The notes beneath the pieces are model-generated. The model did not search any database, had not been told where the DNA came from, and saw only the letters and a program-made list of their open reading frames with translations. From positions 7,132,501 through 7,196,500 of the forward strand of contig CM040101.1 of the NCBI GenBank assembly GCA_022496805.1: a stretch of DNA of 64,000 nt, in the 5' to 3' direction. Numbering within the stretch: position 1 is the first letter of the stretch; every line of letters begins with the position of its first letter. The translations under genes were made by a program, and so were the position numbers. The DNA is from Pohlia nutans. Taxonomy: Eukaryota; Streptophyta; Bryopsida; Bryales; Mniaceae. Positions 11,096 to 22,944 of this stretch are shown piece after piece.

Positions 11096-12954
11096 GTTAG
11101 CCTCTGTTTTTTTTTTTTTTTTTTTTTCTTTTTTTTTCATTCATTCCTCAGAGATTGATTGTTGTGCTTGTACTTTGATTATGCCAACTTTGAAATGAGT
11201 TGGATGTGTTCTAGAACTGGCTTTGACTCTCAACTTCTATGAAATCATTTTCCACTGTTGATTGTGATGAAAATTGCTTGATACAAAATAATTTGTAATC
11301 ACGTCCACTGTAAGTGTTTCCGAAATACACTGAAACAATGTCCTAAGAGGTCATCATCAACGTTTAAGAGTTAACATGCCCAGATATGTTTGAAATGTAA
11401 TCTGCCACTGGCAATGAAATCTAGACATTCTAACATAATCTAGAATAATGTGCGGAAGACATACAATATCGTCATCGCAGTTACAGTTCTTCCTAGTTTT
11501 GTTACAAACTGCTCCATAACCATTGAAGATTAGTACCACTATTACAGTATAGCACGCTTCCTCATGCAATCAACATTGATTTCATCTAACTATGGAAGGT
11601 GGTAGTTGATTCCATTTGCATAGAGACAAATAAAAGGGAAAGTTATATTCTGAAAAGACTGAAAACACATGAGCACACAGACTACATAATCTTGGAGGAG
11701 GATATTGGATATACTTCCAAGTCCTTGGTAGTGATCTACTTTATCCAACCATCTTTGTGGGAGTTACATATATGACTCAAGCTTGAAAAATAGAGCAAGG
11801 CTAATAACCCTCTCTTTCAAGAGTGGCCTCCTGAACTGGTCCAGACATTATATTTACTTAACATGATATGTAAGTTCTCTATAACTGACAACGAATATAT
11901 GAACTAGAAATGCACAGAAGCTGGGAATGTAACCAAGCGAGTTTAAATCTACACTTGAGTTCAATCGTTGCTTCGATCGCTCTGAAAAATTGAGCGGATC
12001 CATCCATAGAACTTTGAGACTCCACTCGGCTAGCTGGTGCTTGCTTCATTTATCATGGGATCTCGCCTGGGAATTCCTTCCCATTTAAACACCCCATTTT
12101 TCTCTGTTATGATAATGGTCTTGTACTCTGCAAGGTCATCAGAAGAAACACTACCAAGGACCAGCCAGGTCCTTGGTAGTGTTTGGTTTCAGTGGCCTTT
12201 GTGGTTTGACAAGCATGTATGTTTGTATGTTTTGCAGTTCAAACCGCCAATGCATACATGAAGTCTTTGAAGATGAAGGAAGGAATGACAAATGAGCACA
12301 CTTCTATTGCCGGCACAACAATAGTCAATTAATTACATCTTCATTTCGAGGATCCAGATTCCTTGGGTGCAATTTCTTAAGCATAGTTTAGGACATATTT
12401 TAACTTAGGAATCTAATGAACTTAATGTGTTGAGGTTCTTCCATTGCATGACTCCAGACTTATGCATTGGTTAGGCCTCTTAGGCAGCATATCGATCACG
12501 TGTATTTTTTTACAACGACTCTTTCCCATGGTACAACTTGGTGTTTTTGAGCTTATTATATTAGAAGGCCATTTCACCTACCCAACAAATCATATCATCC
12601 AAGTTTGAAGACTTCTACAAGCTATACTTATCTTTATGGATTATTCAATTTCCAAGACAAAAAAATAACCCAAGGTTTGACATCTTCACCTATTTAGTAA
12701 CTTTTCATCAAATCAAAGATGACAATAATTACCATATTGAATATCTGCCATGTAAAATTGATAGTAATGATCGGATTCAATAAAACATATATGCTAAAGT
12801 TATCCAAATCCTCCCGCCTTCCCTCTATGTAGTTTCAAATTATATGAGGTGGGTTGAAACCTACCCCCACTCACCAAATTCTACCAGTATTCTACAATTA
12901 TATTTCCAACAACTAATTTAACAATTGTTCAACGCTCATCAATTTATTTTTCCT
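11096..12954. other. Transposon interior without recognised genes
   Basis: A T-rich stretch (11107-11140) follows the SWI3 donor site. The remainder is AT-rich. The only distinct structure is the hairpin at 12146-12184. No protein family is recognised on either strand. Confidence 0.4.
12146..12184. repeat. Perfect 17-bp inverted repeat with 5-bp loop
   Basis: AAACACTACCAAGGACC at 12146-12162 is the exact reverse complement of 12168-12184, with loop AGCCA. The word CCTTGGTAGTG also occurs at about 11722-11732. Confidence 0.7.
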
Positions 12955-13405
12955 CTTAGCTTGGAAGGTGGTGGGAATGTACCCACCCCTTCCATCAAAT
13001 TATTTTGTCCTTCAAGTTTGAGAAGGTGGGGATTACATGCTTATCCCTTTACTAAGTTCTATTTTTTCAAGGAGTTAGAGGGGGTGGGAATGTGCCCACC
13101 CCTTCTATCAATTTCTATTTTTATTCAAGGAGTTAGAGGGGGTGGGAATGTGCCCACCCCTTCTATCAATTTCTATTTTTTTTTAAGGAGTTAGAGGGGG
13201 TGGGAATGTGCCCACCCCTTCTATCAATTTCTATTTTTTTTCAAGGAGTTAAAGGGGTGGGAATGTGCCCACCCCTTCTATCAATTTCTATTTTTTTTCA
13301 AGGAGTTAGAAGGGGTGGGAATGTGCCCACCCCCTCCATCAATTTCTAGTTTTTTTTTTCAAGGATTTAGAGGTGGTGGGAATGTGTCCACCCCCTCCAT
13401 CAATT
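12955..13405. repeat. GC-rich palindromic minisatellite upstream of the plus-strand gene
   Basis: About seven units of 55-60 bp carry GGGTGGGAATGTGCCCACCC followed by TTCTATCAATTTCTATTTTT and AAGGAGTTAGAGG. The last unit ends about 235 bp before the ATG at 13641. The palindromic core is closely related to that of the array at 8655-9475, and relative to its neighbouring gene it has the same orientation. Confidence 0.8.
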
Positions 13406-13640
13406 TATTTGTTCTCTAAGTTTGAGAGTTGCTATACATTCTTATACCCTTCATCGATTTTGTTTTAGTAGTTTCTTTTTGGGTACTCAGATAATTTTAT
13501 GGTGTTTCCCCTCTTTATTATTTCATTATTAATAGATAAATATGGATGGAATTTGTGTGTACTAAAGTTTTATGTGGTATTTGTTATTGGTAGGTGAGAT
13601 GTGATTATTTTTTCCTTTGGTGTATTGGAGATCTGGAAAC

Positions 13641-16600
13641 ATGGATAGTTTTTTAGAGTATGGGTGGTGGTTATCAAAAACTGATAAACATGTGGTTCTA
13701 TGCATTTCGGATTTTCCATGGAAACCAAATGGAGTTTGGTGTGGAATTTCTCACATTGTTGGAACTGTGACAAAGATAGTGGAAGTACAATCATCCTCTG
13801 AAGTTGGGCTATGTGAAGTTATCATGCGAGAGACAAAACCGAATCCTTCAGTGAGTTATCTTCTGAAGCAATGCAGTATTATGAGGTTTGTGGACTTGAC
13901 TCCTATAAAGTGCACGGGTTTACCAAAATTCCTGAAGTGGTGGGCGAAATTGAACGCTGCTCACCAAAGTCTTCGCGAGAATTTATGTATCAATGTTTCG
14001 TTGCTTGATCAAGCTCAATTTGAAAGTTTGCGAATTTACATGACTCAATATGAACGCTACTTGAATGGAGTTGGAAATACACCTGAAGATTGGCCTGAAA
14101 TTGTAAAATACGGGCATTCCTTAGTGCTCATTTCTAAATATGAAGAACGAGATGTTGAACAATTTCATATTCCAGCTTCTACAATTACACCTTCAACACA
14201 GAGAAATAAGGGTTCACGATCCTCCACCACTCAACGCGTCAACACATCACAAACAACGGATCTTGCCTTAACGTTGTATGATTTTGATGAACGTACGGAA
14301 CCGTCTACTCACATACGATCACGAAACAATCGACTTGTTTCTACAAGCCAATCTTTGCATACAACGTCAAAGAATGATTTGAATCCTCTACCAACTGCCG
14401 ATGAAGTTGAAATGGAATTCATATTTGGAAAGGACTATCGATTTACGGTGGAAATTGGAAAGGTAAGACCACCCTCCGATCTTTTTACAAATCAACGGGT
14501 TTTGAATACTCAAAATGCAGAGAACGTGTACCAGAGAATGAAATCTCTTCACGTTTTGGAGATGCATATGTTGACTTTACGGCCCATGAGGTATGTAGCA
14601 CCAGGAAACACCGATGGAGATAATGTGCAGCCTTATGTTTTTAAAAGCTGCAAAGATTTTCTCAAATGCATTGATGAAATGCCAGGTGATACGTTTGCGC
14701 AAAAAAGAGATGCCATTCTTCCACTTATTACTTGGGAGCCAGTAGATGGACAACATATTTTATATGCTTGTCAAGAATTGGTCCCAATGGACTGTACGTG
14801 TGGGATTCTCTCTGAGGAGAATTAGAACAAACTCTTTGTTAGACATCCAGCACAAGTGGTGGTTTATGACGAAGATTTCAAATATCTCGTGATTTCTAGT
14901 AAACGAAATGAAGAGTCCACTACACGAAAGTACCATAGCACAGTTGGGGAGACATTGAAGAAAATTCGAAGTGTTTGGACCAAATTTCAATGTCCAAGCC
15001 CTTTCAAAGATGAAGACATAGAGAGAAGATGGCAATTTCTACAATGTCTACCTAGTGTTACTGGAATGAAACCAGACATCAAAGATAACAATATCATGTC
15101 GATGAAGAAAATGAATGTGATATACCGAGATTGACTGTCTATTGCTACTGTTCCAGAGACACAATGGTCGGCAGTGAAGGCTATGTGTGATGCTTATGAC
15201 CAAGGATTCACTTTCTTTTCAGAGAAAGACAAAAAAGAAGAGTTGAATGAGAGCGGAAAGAAGTCTAGTACACACAAACGTAAACGGATGTCAATTGCTT
15301 GGTTAAAACCACTAAAGGGAACTAGTCCAATGAACTTTGTTCTTTTGTGCAAAGCTGCAACTGTAGACACGAGGAACATAGATCAAAGAGTATTTTTTCT
15401 TTCTTCTTCAACAAATTCATTGCACACATGGGTAGAGAAAACCAAAATACGTTTGGGGGTTCACAATGCTATAAAGTGGTTGGATGCAGAGGCTGCAGGC
15501 GACTTTATTGATATGAAAAATTGGCTAATGAGGAATGTTGAGAAATTTGGAGACAATCGAACACTTGATTTTCTTGGTAGAGATGCCACGAATGAATTTT
15601 GGAAAAGTTGGGTATCCGTGAAAGCTATGACCGGGTTTGATACTATGATGAAGAACAAAACATTTATCCCATCGAAGGTCTTCAATCATTTCAAATTAAT
15701 TGTAGAAGGAAAATTGAGATTGTTTGCAGATGGCAAAGAAATTTTCCAAGAGAATGAGGGGTTGTGGAATTTTGAGTTTCAGTATGCTGGACAGAAAGGA
15801 CTTGGACTAGAAACGAAAGTGAAAGTGGGAGGATGTCTATCTCAAGCGGTACAAGGTAAATTTGCGCAGCCTGCGTTATGGATGTTTGATTGTAGAAACG
15901 GGCCTAGTGGAGGTTTTTGGTCTGAAGTGGATTATAAAGGTATATTACAGAAAATTGAAGCTTGGATGAGTGATACAGAACGTTGGAATGCCATACTTAT
16001 GTTGCCAGCTGGGGAGATTGCGGAGGTTGTGGCTCCGTTTGCTGAATGTTCGAGTAGAATCAGGCTGGACCGTCATCAAGGGTATATATGTGTTTGCTCC
16101 ACAATCGGGCGCAAAGGGCCAAGTGGTAAAGGGAGGAAGTAAAATTGTGGCAACTTATACACCGGTGGGGCCTATCATTATTATAATGCGATATCCACGT
16201 ACGGCTAATGTGACGGAGAATTTTGCAGAGCGTGTGAAGATTTGTGATTCAATATTCATTGAACCTACAAGTGGTTGGGACTTGTGTACGAAATATTACG
16301 ATGCACGATGCCCAGGGATAGTGGATGAAATTATCAGATCTTACTTCCGTCCTCAGAATTGGATGATTGTGGCCATTGGGTTTACGCATATGACACATGG
16401 ATTGTGTGGCCAAACAAAGGAAGTCGTACTATTTGCACGTGATGAGAATATGGTGATATGGCTTCGAAGGTAGAAAAAACGAACAGTTGATGGATTGGTT
16501 GGTGAAGATGGTGAGGAACCACTATGGGAGAATCCTCCGACAGATTCTATGGGAGAATCGACCGAATCTGATGATGGCGATGACCATTCTCAGTCTACTG

Positions 16601-17273
16601 GAGATTCTCAGAGTTATGGACATGTAGATGATGGCAGTAGTGGTCCCCGAAAGAGAATGCGCTTGCAGAGTCCATTATCTAAGGGTAAAGAAAAGGTTGG
16701 GGTACTTTTGAGTGAAGAAAGAGATGATGAAGACAATGAGCCCATAGATTTTTCAACTCCTGATTCCTTTCATGTTCCGCCCACCACTACTAGAAAATCC
16801 AACTGTTCTATTGATTTGGTCTCGTTGATCAGGGACACTTTTATGTTGATTTGGTCGTTTTTTTGTCCAAATCAACAGAAAAGTGTCCCTGATCAACGCA
16901 ACCGAATCAACGGAACAGTTGAATTTTCTAGTAGTGCACGCAACAAATATCGCAATTGAACGAAGATGGCTATTATTATGATGCCATCTTGGATCGTTGG
17001 AATGATGGTATGGAATGGTATACTCGAGAGGAAGTTACGAGTGATATTATAGGTGGAAAACCTACATACAATTATATTGCTTCAAATATTCGGGAACTTC
17101 AATGGGCAGTACTACAAAAGACAACGGATGGGAACAATTTGACAATAGCGGAGATGAACGAAGTAAATGCAAGTGTGACTATAGCTACAGATTTTGCTGA
17201 GAATGTATTAGTGCATCCATCTATTCATGACCCTTTTAGTCTAGGATTGGGCTTTTCTGGGTCTGGAGAATGA
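13641..17273 (+). pseudogene. Large transposon-encoded protein, ParB-like motif and methyltransferase-like C-terminal part, decayed
   Basis: One reading frame runs from ATG 13641 through stops TAG 14823 and TGA 15132. It shifts frame once between about 16030 and 16075, passes TAG 16471, then is split by a CACTA MITE (16785-16936), after which the shifted frame runs to TGA 17271-17273. Without these lesions it would be about 1150 residues. Near codon 370 PVDGQHILYACQEL followed by VVVYDEDFKYLVISSKRNE resembles ParB/sulfiredoxin-type nuclease domains. The segment YYDARCPGIVDEIIRSYF then PQNWMIVAIGFTHMTHGLCG and DENMVIWLRR resembles the motif-I region of DNA methyltransferases, but without a clean FxGxG. 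The tail is acidic (SESDDGDDHS) and then basic. Both domain calls are tentative. The gene diverges from the transposase-like gene and shares its minisatellite type. Confidence 0.55.
16785..16936. mobile_element. CACTA foldback MITE inserted in the transposon gene
   Basis: The ends are CACTACTAGAAAATCCAACT and, in reverse complement, CACTACTAGAAAATTCAACT. The whole 152 bp folds back on itself. CAC at 16782-16784 and CAC at 16937-16939 form the 3-bp duplication typical of CACTA elements. 152 plus 3 is 155 bp, which shifts the host frame by two. The frame used before (16474-16784) and after (16940-17273) differs by exactly this amount. Confidence 0.9.
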
Positions 17274-18285
17274 GAGAGGATAATTTGTTAGTAATTGTAG
17301 TATGTTCTAAGACATGGATATAGTATTATTGACATATAGAAGGTTAGAGAGATTATCATGATTTTGCTTATGTTGTATGTGTGCCCCTTATAGGAAATAA
17401 ATTCCATATATTATTATGTTCTCTTCATTTAATTTCGTGTCATCAAATGTATATTGTGCAAATCACAGTAATTAGGAACCAATGAATTTGGTTATGATAT
17501 TGTGATTTCTTGTAAAATTCAATGTAAAGCATTAATGCAAGATGAATGTATGAAACACTAATAAGATTTTGGCATAACACGTACAACGTGTCTGGTATTA
17601 TTACTTTTAAAGGAATGAGCGGATAGAATCAAAAGACAAACTGAAGGTGAATAATGGCATTTCAATTATAGTTTATCTTTTTTAATATCAAATATGAAAT
17701 GTAATATTTTTATAAAAATTAGAAGCAATTATTTCCTATAGGTTATGAATTCATACGCATGGGAAGGTTATATTCATTATATTTGGATAAGCAATACAAA
17801 AGTTATGAAGAGTCCTGTTTTTTAAATTGAATCACATTTCCACATTCATTTCAAAATAGAAACTCATAGGATTGAAATTGTATGTTACATACTTTCTCAT
17901 TATCAAGATTGACACCGTTTAATACTTTAATTCTAGATTAGAACTATTAATGATTTAATATTTCTTTTCATTGTGTATGTACTTCTACTTCACCAGTTAT
18001 AATTAATGTTGATTTTTCCTATGGAATTATTGTATGGATCTACATTATTACTCAAAAAGGTAAGATAAAATAATCAATTTGTAGCTAAATTTTACAATAA
18101 GGATAGTGAAAGTTAAATTTGCCAACTACTTCAATATGTACGCATGTTTGCATTGGATTCTCTTATATTTGAAGCATAATTTAAAAAATAAATTAGCATA
18201 TGAAAATACATAATACAGGCTCTTTTTTGACTTCATATAGAGGCAATGGTACAATTAACCCAAAAAAAAAAGTGCACATGGCTAT
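17274..18285. other. Right flank inside the transposon, no gene
   Basis: About 1 kb of AT-rich DNA between the stop of the plus-strand gene and the right TIR. I see no gene or clear repeat before the subterminal hairpin at 18272-18291. Confidence 0.4.
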
Positions 18286-18310
18286 GTGCACTTTTAACGA
18301 AACAAGTGTT
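18286..18310 (-). repeat. Right terminal inverted repeat of the 13.1-kb transposon
   Basis: Exact reverse complement of 5201-5225, followed by ATTA at 18311-18314. It overlaps the subterminal palindrome 18272-18291. Confidence 0.85.
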
Positions 18311-18622
18311 ATTACAAGAATCTGCCATACTACGTCAAAACAAATGCTTGACCTAAAATGTGTAGATTTTGTTGAAGATTCCCTAGAGATATTCTAGTTA
18401 TAATCAACAGCATTGAGTATACAAGCCCTTTTGAATTTGTAAACACCGACATAGACCTAGATTCAATGTATTGAATTGATGTCCAATACCGATTAATCAA
18501 TGTATGTTAATTAACAATTGCGTTGAACTGAGGAAGACTCTGCATCCTCGACAAACAGCAATAAAGAACAACATACGAGAAGCTCCAGACTGTAAAGAAA
18601 AGGAAAGAAACCAATTACGAGA

Positions 18623-18661
<39 letters not shown>

Positions 18662-19265
18662 CCAAAATCTATAATAACTACACAATTACAAAAGCCAAAA
18701 AGTAAAAGCTATCATGATAAAAATATATAGAGTAATGTAGACTTTCTCTAACATGATTTTAGCAAAGTGAAATTTGCTAGAATCATGCAAACTTGCTCTA
18801 ATTATACCATTGAACATACCATAGTCCCTAAAATGAGCTAATAGTGGATTTTTTTCACTAATTTTTTAGCCAAGAACAAGCAATTCCCTATTTTTGCACT
18901 TGGCCAAGTGCAATCACTCCAGGACCTAATTGTGCTAAAAAAAACTTATCAAAAAAATTGACGAAAAAACATCAATTTCTTTCTTTGTTGAAACTTGTAG
19001 TATATTGCAATAAAACACTAATATTTCAAATTTTTCATAACAAAAATTTGAATTTCATTTATTTTTAACATTGCAAGATGACTATTTAAAAACTATTACA
19101 GATTATGAATAGATTAAGACACTACAACACCACTGCCAAAGTGTATGGGAGAAGACATGATTTTATTTTTATTTTTTTCCTTTTTCTTATTTCTTATTTT
19201 GTGTGCCAAAAAGTACATAAGGGTACAAGGCTCCTTCCTCCAACCTTCAAAACAACATTCAAATG
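18311..19265. other. AT-rich intergenic DNA with a TA microsatellite
   Basis: Holds (TA)16 at 18625-18656. No gene is recognised. Confidence 0.5.
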
Positions 19266-19930
19266 CCGCATACCCTCAGCCTCTCGGCCTCGCCCAAAAT
19301 TTAAAACAATTTTATTTTTTATTTTTTTTTCCCGGGTTTTCCGGGGCTAAGGGTCCATGCGCAGACCACCTTTCGTCCTCTCCTCAAGAGAACATAAACT
19401 CCCATACTCCCATGCTCTCCCATGTTCCCATGGAGGATGGAGGGTGTGTTGCCGCATACTCTCAGCCCCTCCCCTACGCCCAATTTATTATTATTATTAT
19501 TATTATTATTTATTATTATTATTATTATTATTTTAATTATTTTTTTCCCGTGTTTTCTGGGAAGAGGGCAGACCCTCTTTTGTTCTTCCTCAGTTCCTCT
19601 CCTCTCTTCAAGAAAACATATATATGTTTTCGCATGCTCCCGTGGCTGCCTTATATATTAGTGAGGCGCTATGAAAGGGTGTAGAAGAATATATGTATGT
19701 TCTCTTGAGGGCTGGGTGCGCTGCCGTATACCCTCAGTCCCTCCCCGATGCCAATTTTTTTTTATTTTTTTTTTATTTTTTTTTCCGTTTTTTGGGTTTT
19801 TCGGGCAGAGGATCCGCACGCGCAGACCCTCTTACGTTCGTCCTCTCCTCAAGAGAACATTAATATGTTTTCCCATGCTCTCATGGCTGCGAAAGAAAGC
19901 AAAGGGGCGACTATGCATCATTAGCGACCC
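19266..19930. repeat. Three tandem copies of a 190-270-bp repeat
   Basis: Each copy starts CCGCATA(C)CCTCAGC(C)CCTC, passes an A/T run (an ATT microsatellite at 19486-19532 in the second copy) and continues with GCGCAGACC(C)TC and CGTCCTCTCCTCAAGAGAAC. Copies start at about 19266, 19453 and 19722. No open frame is conserved among them. Confidence 0.65.
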
Positions 19931-19961
19931 GCAAAAAGTAGTTAGATAGATAGATGGATGT

Positions 19962-20877
19962 TTAACCCCTAAAATTCCTTGACCGTATTCTCACAAAAAA
20001 CCATGAAAAACGCAACATTTGGAAGTTGCAGAAGAAATCATATGTTTTTTAGTTTTTTCATCATTTAACCGTAAGATCTAATACCCAACTTGAATTTTCA
20101 TGTGAGCACAAAATTTGAGAGCAAAATGATCATTAGATTCTTAGATTATAAGGATCAAAGTTGAAAAAGAAGATTTTTTGGGGTTCAATCCGGTGACAAA
20201 TTTGAACTTTAGAAATTAATATCTTTTTTTGAATGGGTTAGAAATTCATTGAATGGCAAGGCCATGTTAACAATTGAGTTAAGTCTTCAAATATAAAATC
20301 TTGTAAGAAAAAAGGTCATATTAATTTTTTCATAAAACAATTACTAGAAGTGGGTACAAAGTGAAAGGAAAAAGAAAATCATTAATAAGTTTGACATGGA
20401 ATTGTAAAATGTCAATCTTAACGGTGAGAATGTTGTACTTGGAAATCTTCACCTAGTGCCTTTTATTTCATTAAAAAATATTGAAAATTGAGTTTAGAAA
20501 TGAGCTTCAAAGTTTTTTTTGTCCAAACTGCCCAAAAAACAGATCTCCTCATAACTTTTATCCCATTGCTCAAAATGGGTACATTTAAAGCTTCATTTGT
20601 AGATAAAGAACAACCAATCATGAATCAAAAAAGAAATTTTGAAAAAGAGTAAAAAATAAAATAATTCTTGCTGCCCGATCTCGCTTCAAAAACTTCAAAT
20701 GCTTATAACTTTTGCAATACTTATTGGAATGACATGAAACGAAGTGCGACATGTAGAGTGTAGTTTTTGGAAGCTACACTGAAATTTTCATTGAAATTTT
20801 TAAAAATATGAGGTCCCTGGAGGCTGCCCAAAAAGTGGAACGACCAGAATATGGTCGCTCAGAATTTTAGGGGTTAA
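19962..20877. mobile_element. TTAA MITE, 916 bp
   Basis: TTAA at both outer borders encloses CCCCTAAAATTC at left and GAATTTTAGGGG at right. The interior has no transposase gene. Confidence 0.75.
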
Positions 20878-22944
20878 TGATTTTTTTGTTTTGTTTTTTG
20901 TGCAGGTGGTTGGGAGTCCATGATCGCGTATTCTTTTTCTTCTATTTCTTAGTGCATTTAGAAGCCCCATTGAAGCTGACAATGATGTTGATCATGTGGA
21001 ATCCCATAGACTCTGTATAGGAGAGTGAATTGCTCGGCTTGTTGTTCTCATAAGTTTGTTCCAAGAGGTTGGACAATCTATTTTGATAACAAAGTAAAAA
21101 AATGTCATAGTGCAGTTGCTATTTGTAGGGAGGAAGCAACAGCTGCAACAATGGCGCTATATGATTACGTGTGGATGAAGCAAATCACTATTACAAATGA
21201 AGCAAAGTCGCACATACTTGAATATGTTGCAATGCAGATTGAAGGCATGGGTGATAAGAGGTTGCAGAATGAACTAGATGCTTACTAGAGTAGATGAGTA
21301 CAATACTATATAGTATGTAGTTTTTTAGTTTAGATGTCAGGGTACTGATTTAAAATTTTGTACTATTCTTATAAATTGTAAGCCCGTAAAGTGTTTTTGT
21401 ATACTAGTTAAAAAAACATATTTAAAACATATTTGCCTATTTGTGGCCTACTTCCAATTGCTTACAATATGTTTATATGGTTTTGTAAGTTGTGTACTTA
21501 ACTTGTTGTTTGAGAACTCCAACCTCATGTATTTTTTGACATACTATGTGTCAAGATCAATTTCAAAGGAGAGTTTTGTTGCATATAGAATCCAATTTGA
21601 AAATATTCAAAGCAAAAGTAATGGCTTTTTTTAAAAAAAGACTCGACAATTTCCAAGAATTTGCAATTTATCCCTTTTGCAACCAAATCTGTGGGAGAAA
21701 AAATTTGGCCAAATAAATTCATGCAATTTCTACCAATATGAATTTTAGTGCGTCCGGAAGCCAACTGCATGATTTTATGGCCAAGTGCAAAAATAGGGAA
21801 TTGGATGTAAAAGGTTTGGTAATATTTAGTTGGTTTTTCTTTAATTGCTTATTTGAGACTATTATGAAATCAATGTATGTTCTTATATGGATTTTGTTTA
21901 GTTGTAAACTCACTTGTAAATGGTCTATTGAAAATAGTAATTTGAGTGTGCATCCATTATGTATGGCTCATCTTGCTCAAGTTGTAACATAGGAAATTTG
22001 TTAACATACCTCTAATGTTATATTCCTATATATAAAGGAACTAACACATATGAGGTAGTTACTCTATTCCTATAGTTTTGGTTGTTGAGTACACATATAA
22101 TTTTTAATCCTATTTATCTTTTAACTTTTATTTAAAAAAATAAAAGGAACCATCACTTTTAGTTTTTTATATTTTATACATAAATACTTATATTTTATGC
22201 ATGGAAACACTTTCAGCTATTTCTAAATTAATGTCAAATATATTTCTAAGTTGATATATTCATATTATTAAAGAAGGTACATTCATTTTTAAGATTTGTT
22301 TTTATTAGTCTAGGTAAATTTATTCTAAAAATGTATAGTAGAGCTACAATTTTGGACCAATACAACTATGAACTATCTTTGTCTAATGCTATCTCTTGAG
22401 TAATGATGCTTCTTAGATTTTAAAATGCTTTTTCTCACAAATAAAATAATTATTCTAGTATTTATGTTTTGTTTAATTGTTGTATTGAAATTATTTTAGG
22501 TTATGATGTTTTGTATTGTTTATGAAGTATTGTTGGGAAGCCTTCAACAAAGAGGATGCACTGAGGCAATTTTACTAAATTTGAACGAATATGGAAAAAA
22601 ATTGAATTTTAAATAATTTAATTATTAAAAAATAAAAAATAAAAAATAAAAATGGTTTCCTCCATAAATCACATTTCATAGCAATTGTTAATAAATTAGT
22701 AATCAATCAAAAGAATTATTCAAATTTTACAAAATCTTTAGTTTTATTGAATTGTGAGTTTACACATCTCAATTGGGATGCAAAAAACATGTGAAATTAA
22801 AATTAAAATTTGTTTTCAAAATTGTTGTTGATATAAGGTAGGTATTTAGTTGATTAAATGTACTAAATATTTTTTATACAAACTGATAAGCTTAAATGTT
22901 AATTGTCTTTTGAATAGAAAAATACAACAAGCCAGTTCATAACA
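20878..22944. other. AT-rich DNA with one unrecognised open frame
   Basis: 21019-21288 (plus) is open without an in-frame ATG at its start and reads NCSACCSHKFVPRGW, then AICREEATAATMALYDYVW, ending NELDAY. It could be a terminal exon or a fragment of a mobile element gene; I recognise no family. The remainder shows nothing beyond AT-rich sequence. Confidence 0.25.

Larger units (their letters stand above)
5201..18310. mobile_element. 13.1-kb TIR DNA transposon with two divergent genes and captured host DNA
   Basis: The first 25 bp (5201-5225, beginning AACACTTGTTTCGTTAAAAG) are the exact reverse complement of 18286-18310. The flanks are ATTA at 5197-5200 and ATTA at 18311-18314, a 4-bp target duplication. 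Just inside each end the terminal motif AAAAGTGCAC or its GTGCACAT core recurs (5237-5248 at left; a perfect 8-bp hairpin GTGCACAT/ATGTGCAC at 18272-18291 at right), like subterminal transposase sites. It contains a decayed DUF7869-type transposase-like gene (5534-8551, minus), a decayed large gene (13641-17273, plus), mirrored minisatellites upstream of both genes, and a SWI3 fragment. The superfamily is unclear: a 4-bp duplication is known in several groups (Sola, Ginger, Academ), and none clearly matches these proteins. Confidence 0.85.

Noticed and set aside
12925..13194. Open frame across the second minisatellite
   Set aside because: Same reason: the repeat period happens to avoid stops.
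5201..18310. Assignment of the giant element to CACTA because of an En/Spm-like domain
   Set aside because: The termini read AACACTTG and the duplication is 4 bp. CACTA elements end in CACTA/G with a 3-bp duplication.
19105..19949. Several hydrophobic open frames
   Set aside because: They arise from T-rich runs and the ATT microsatellite within a triplicated non-coding repeat.
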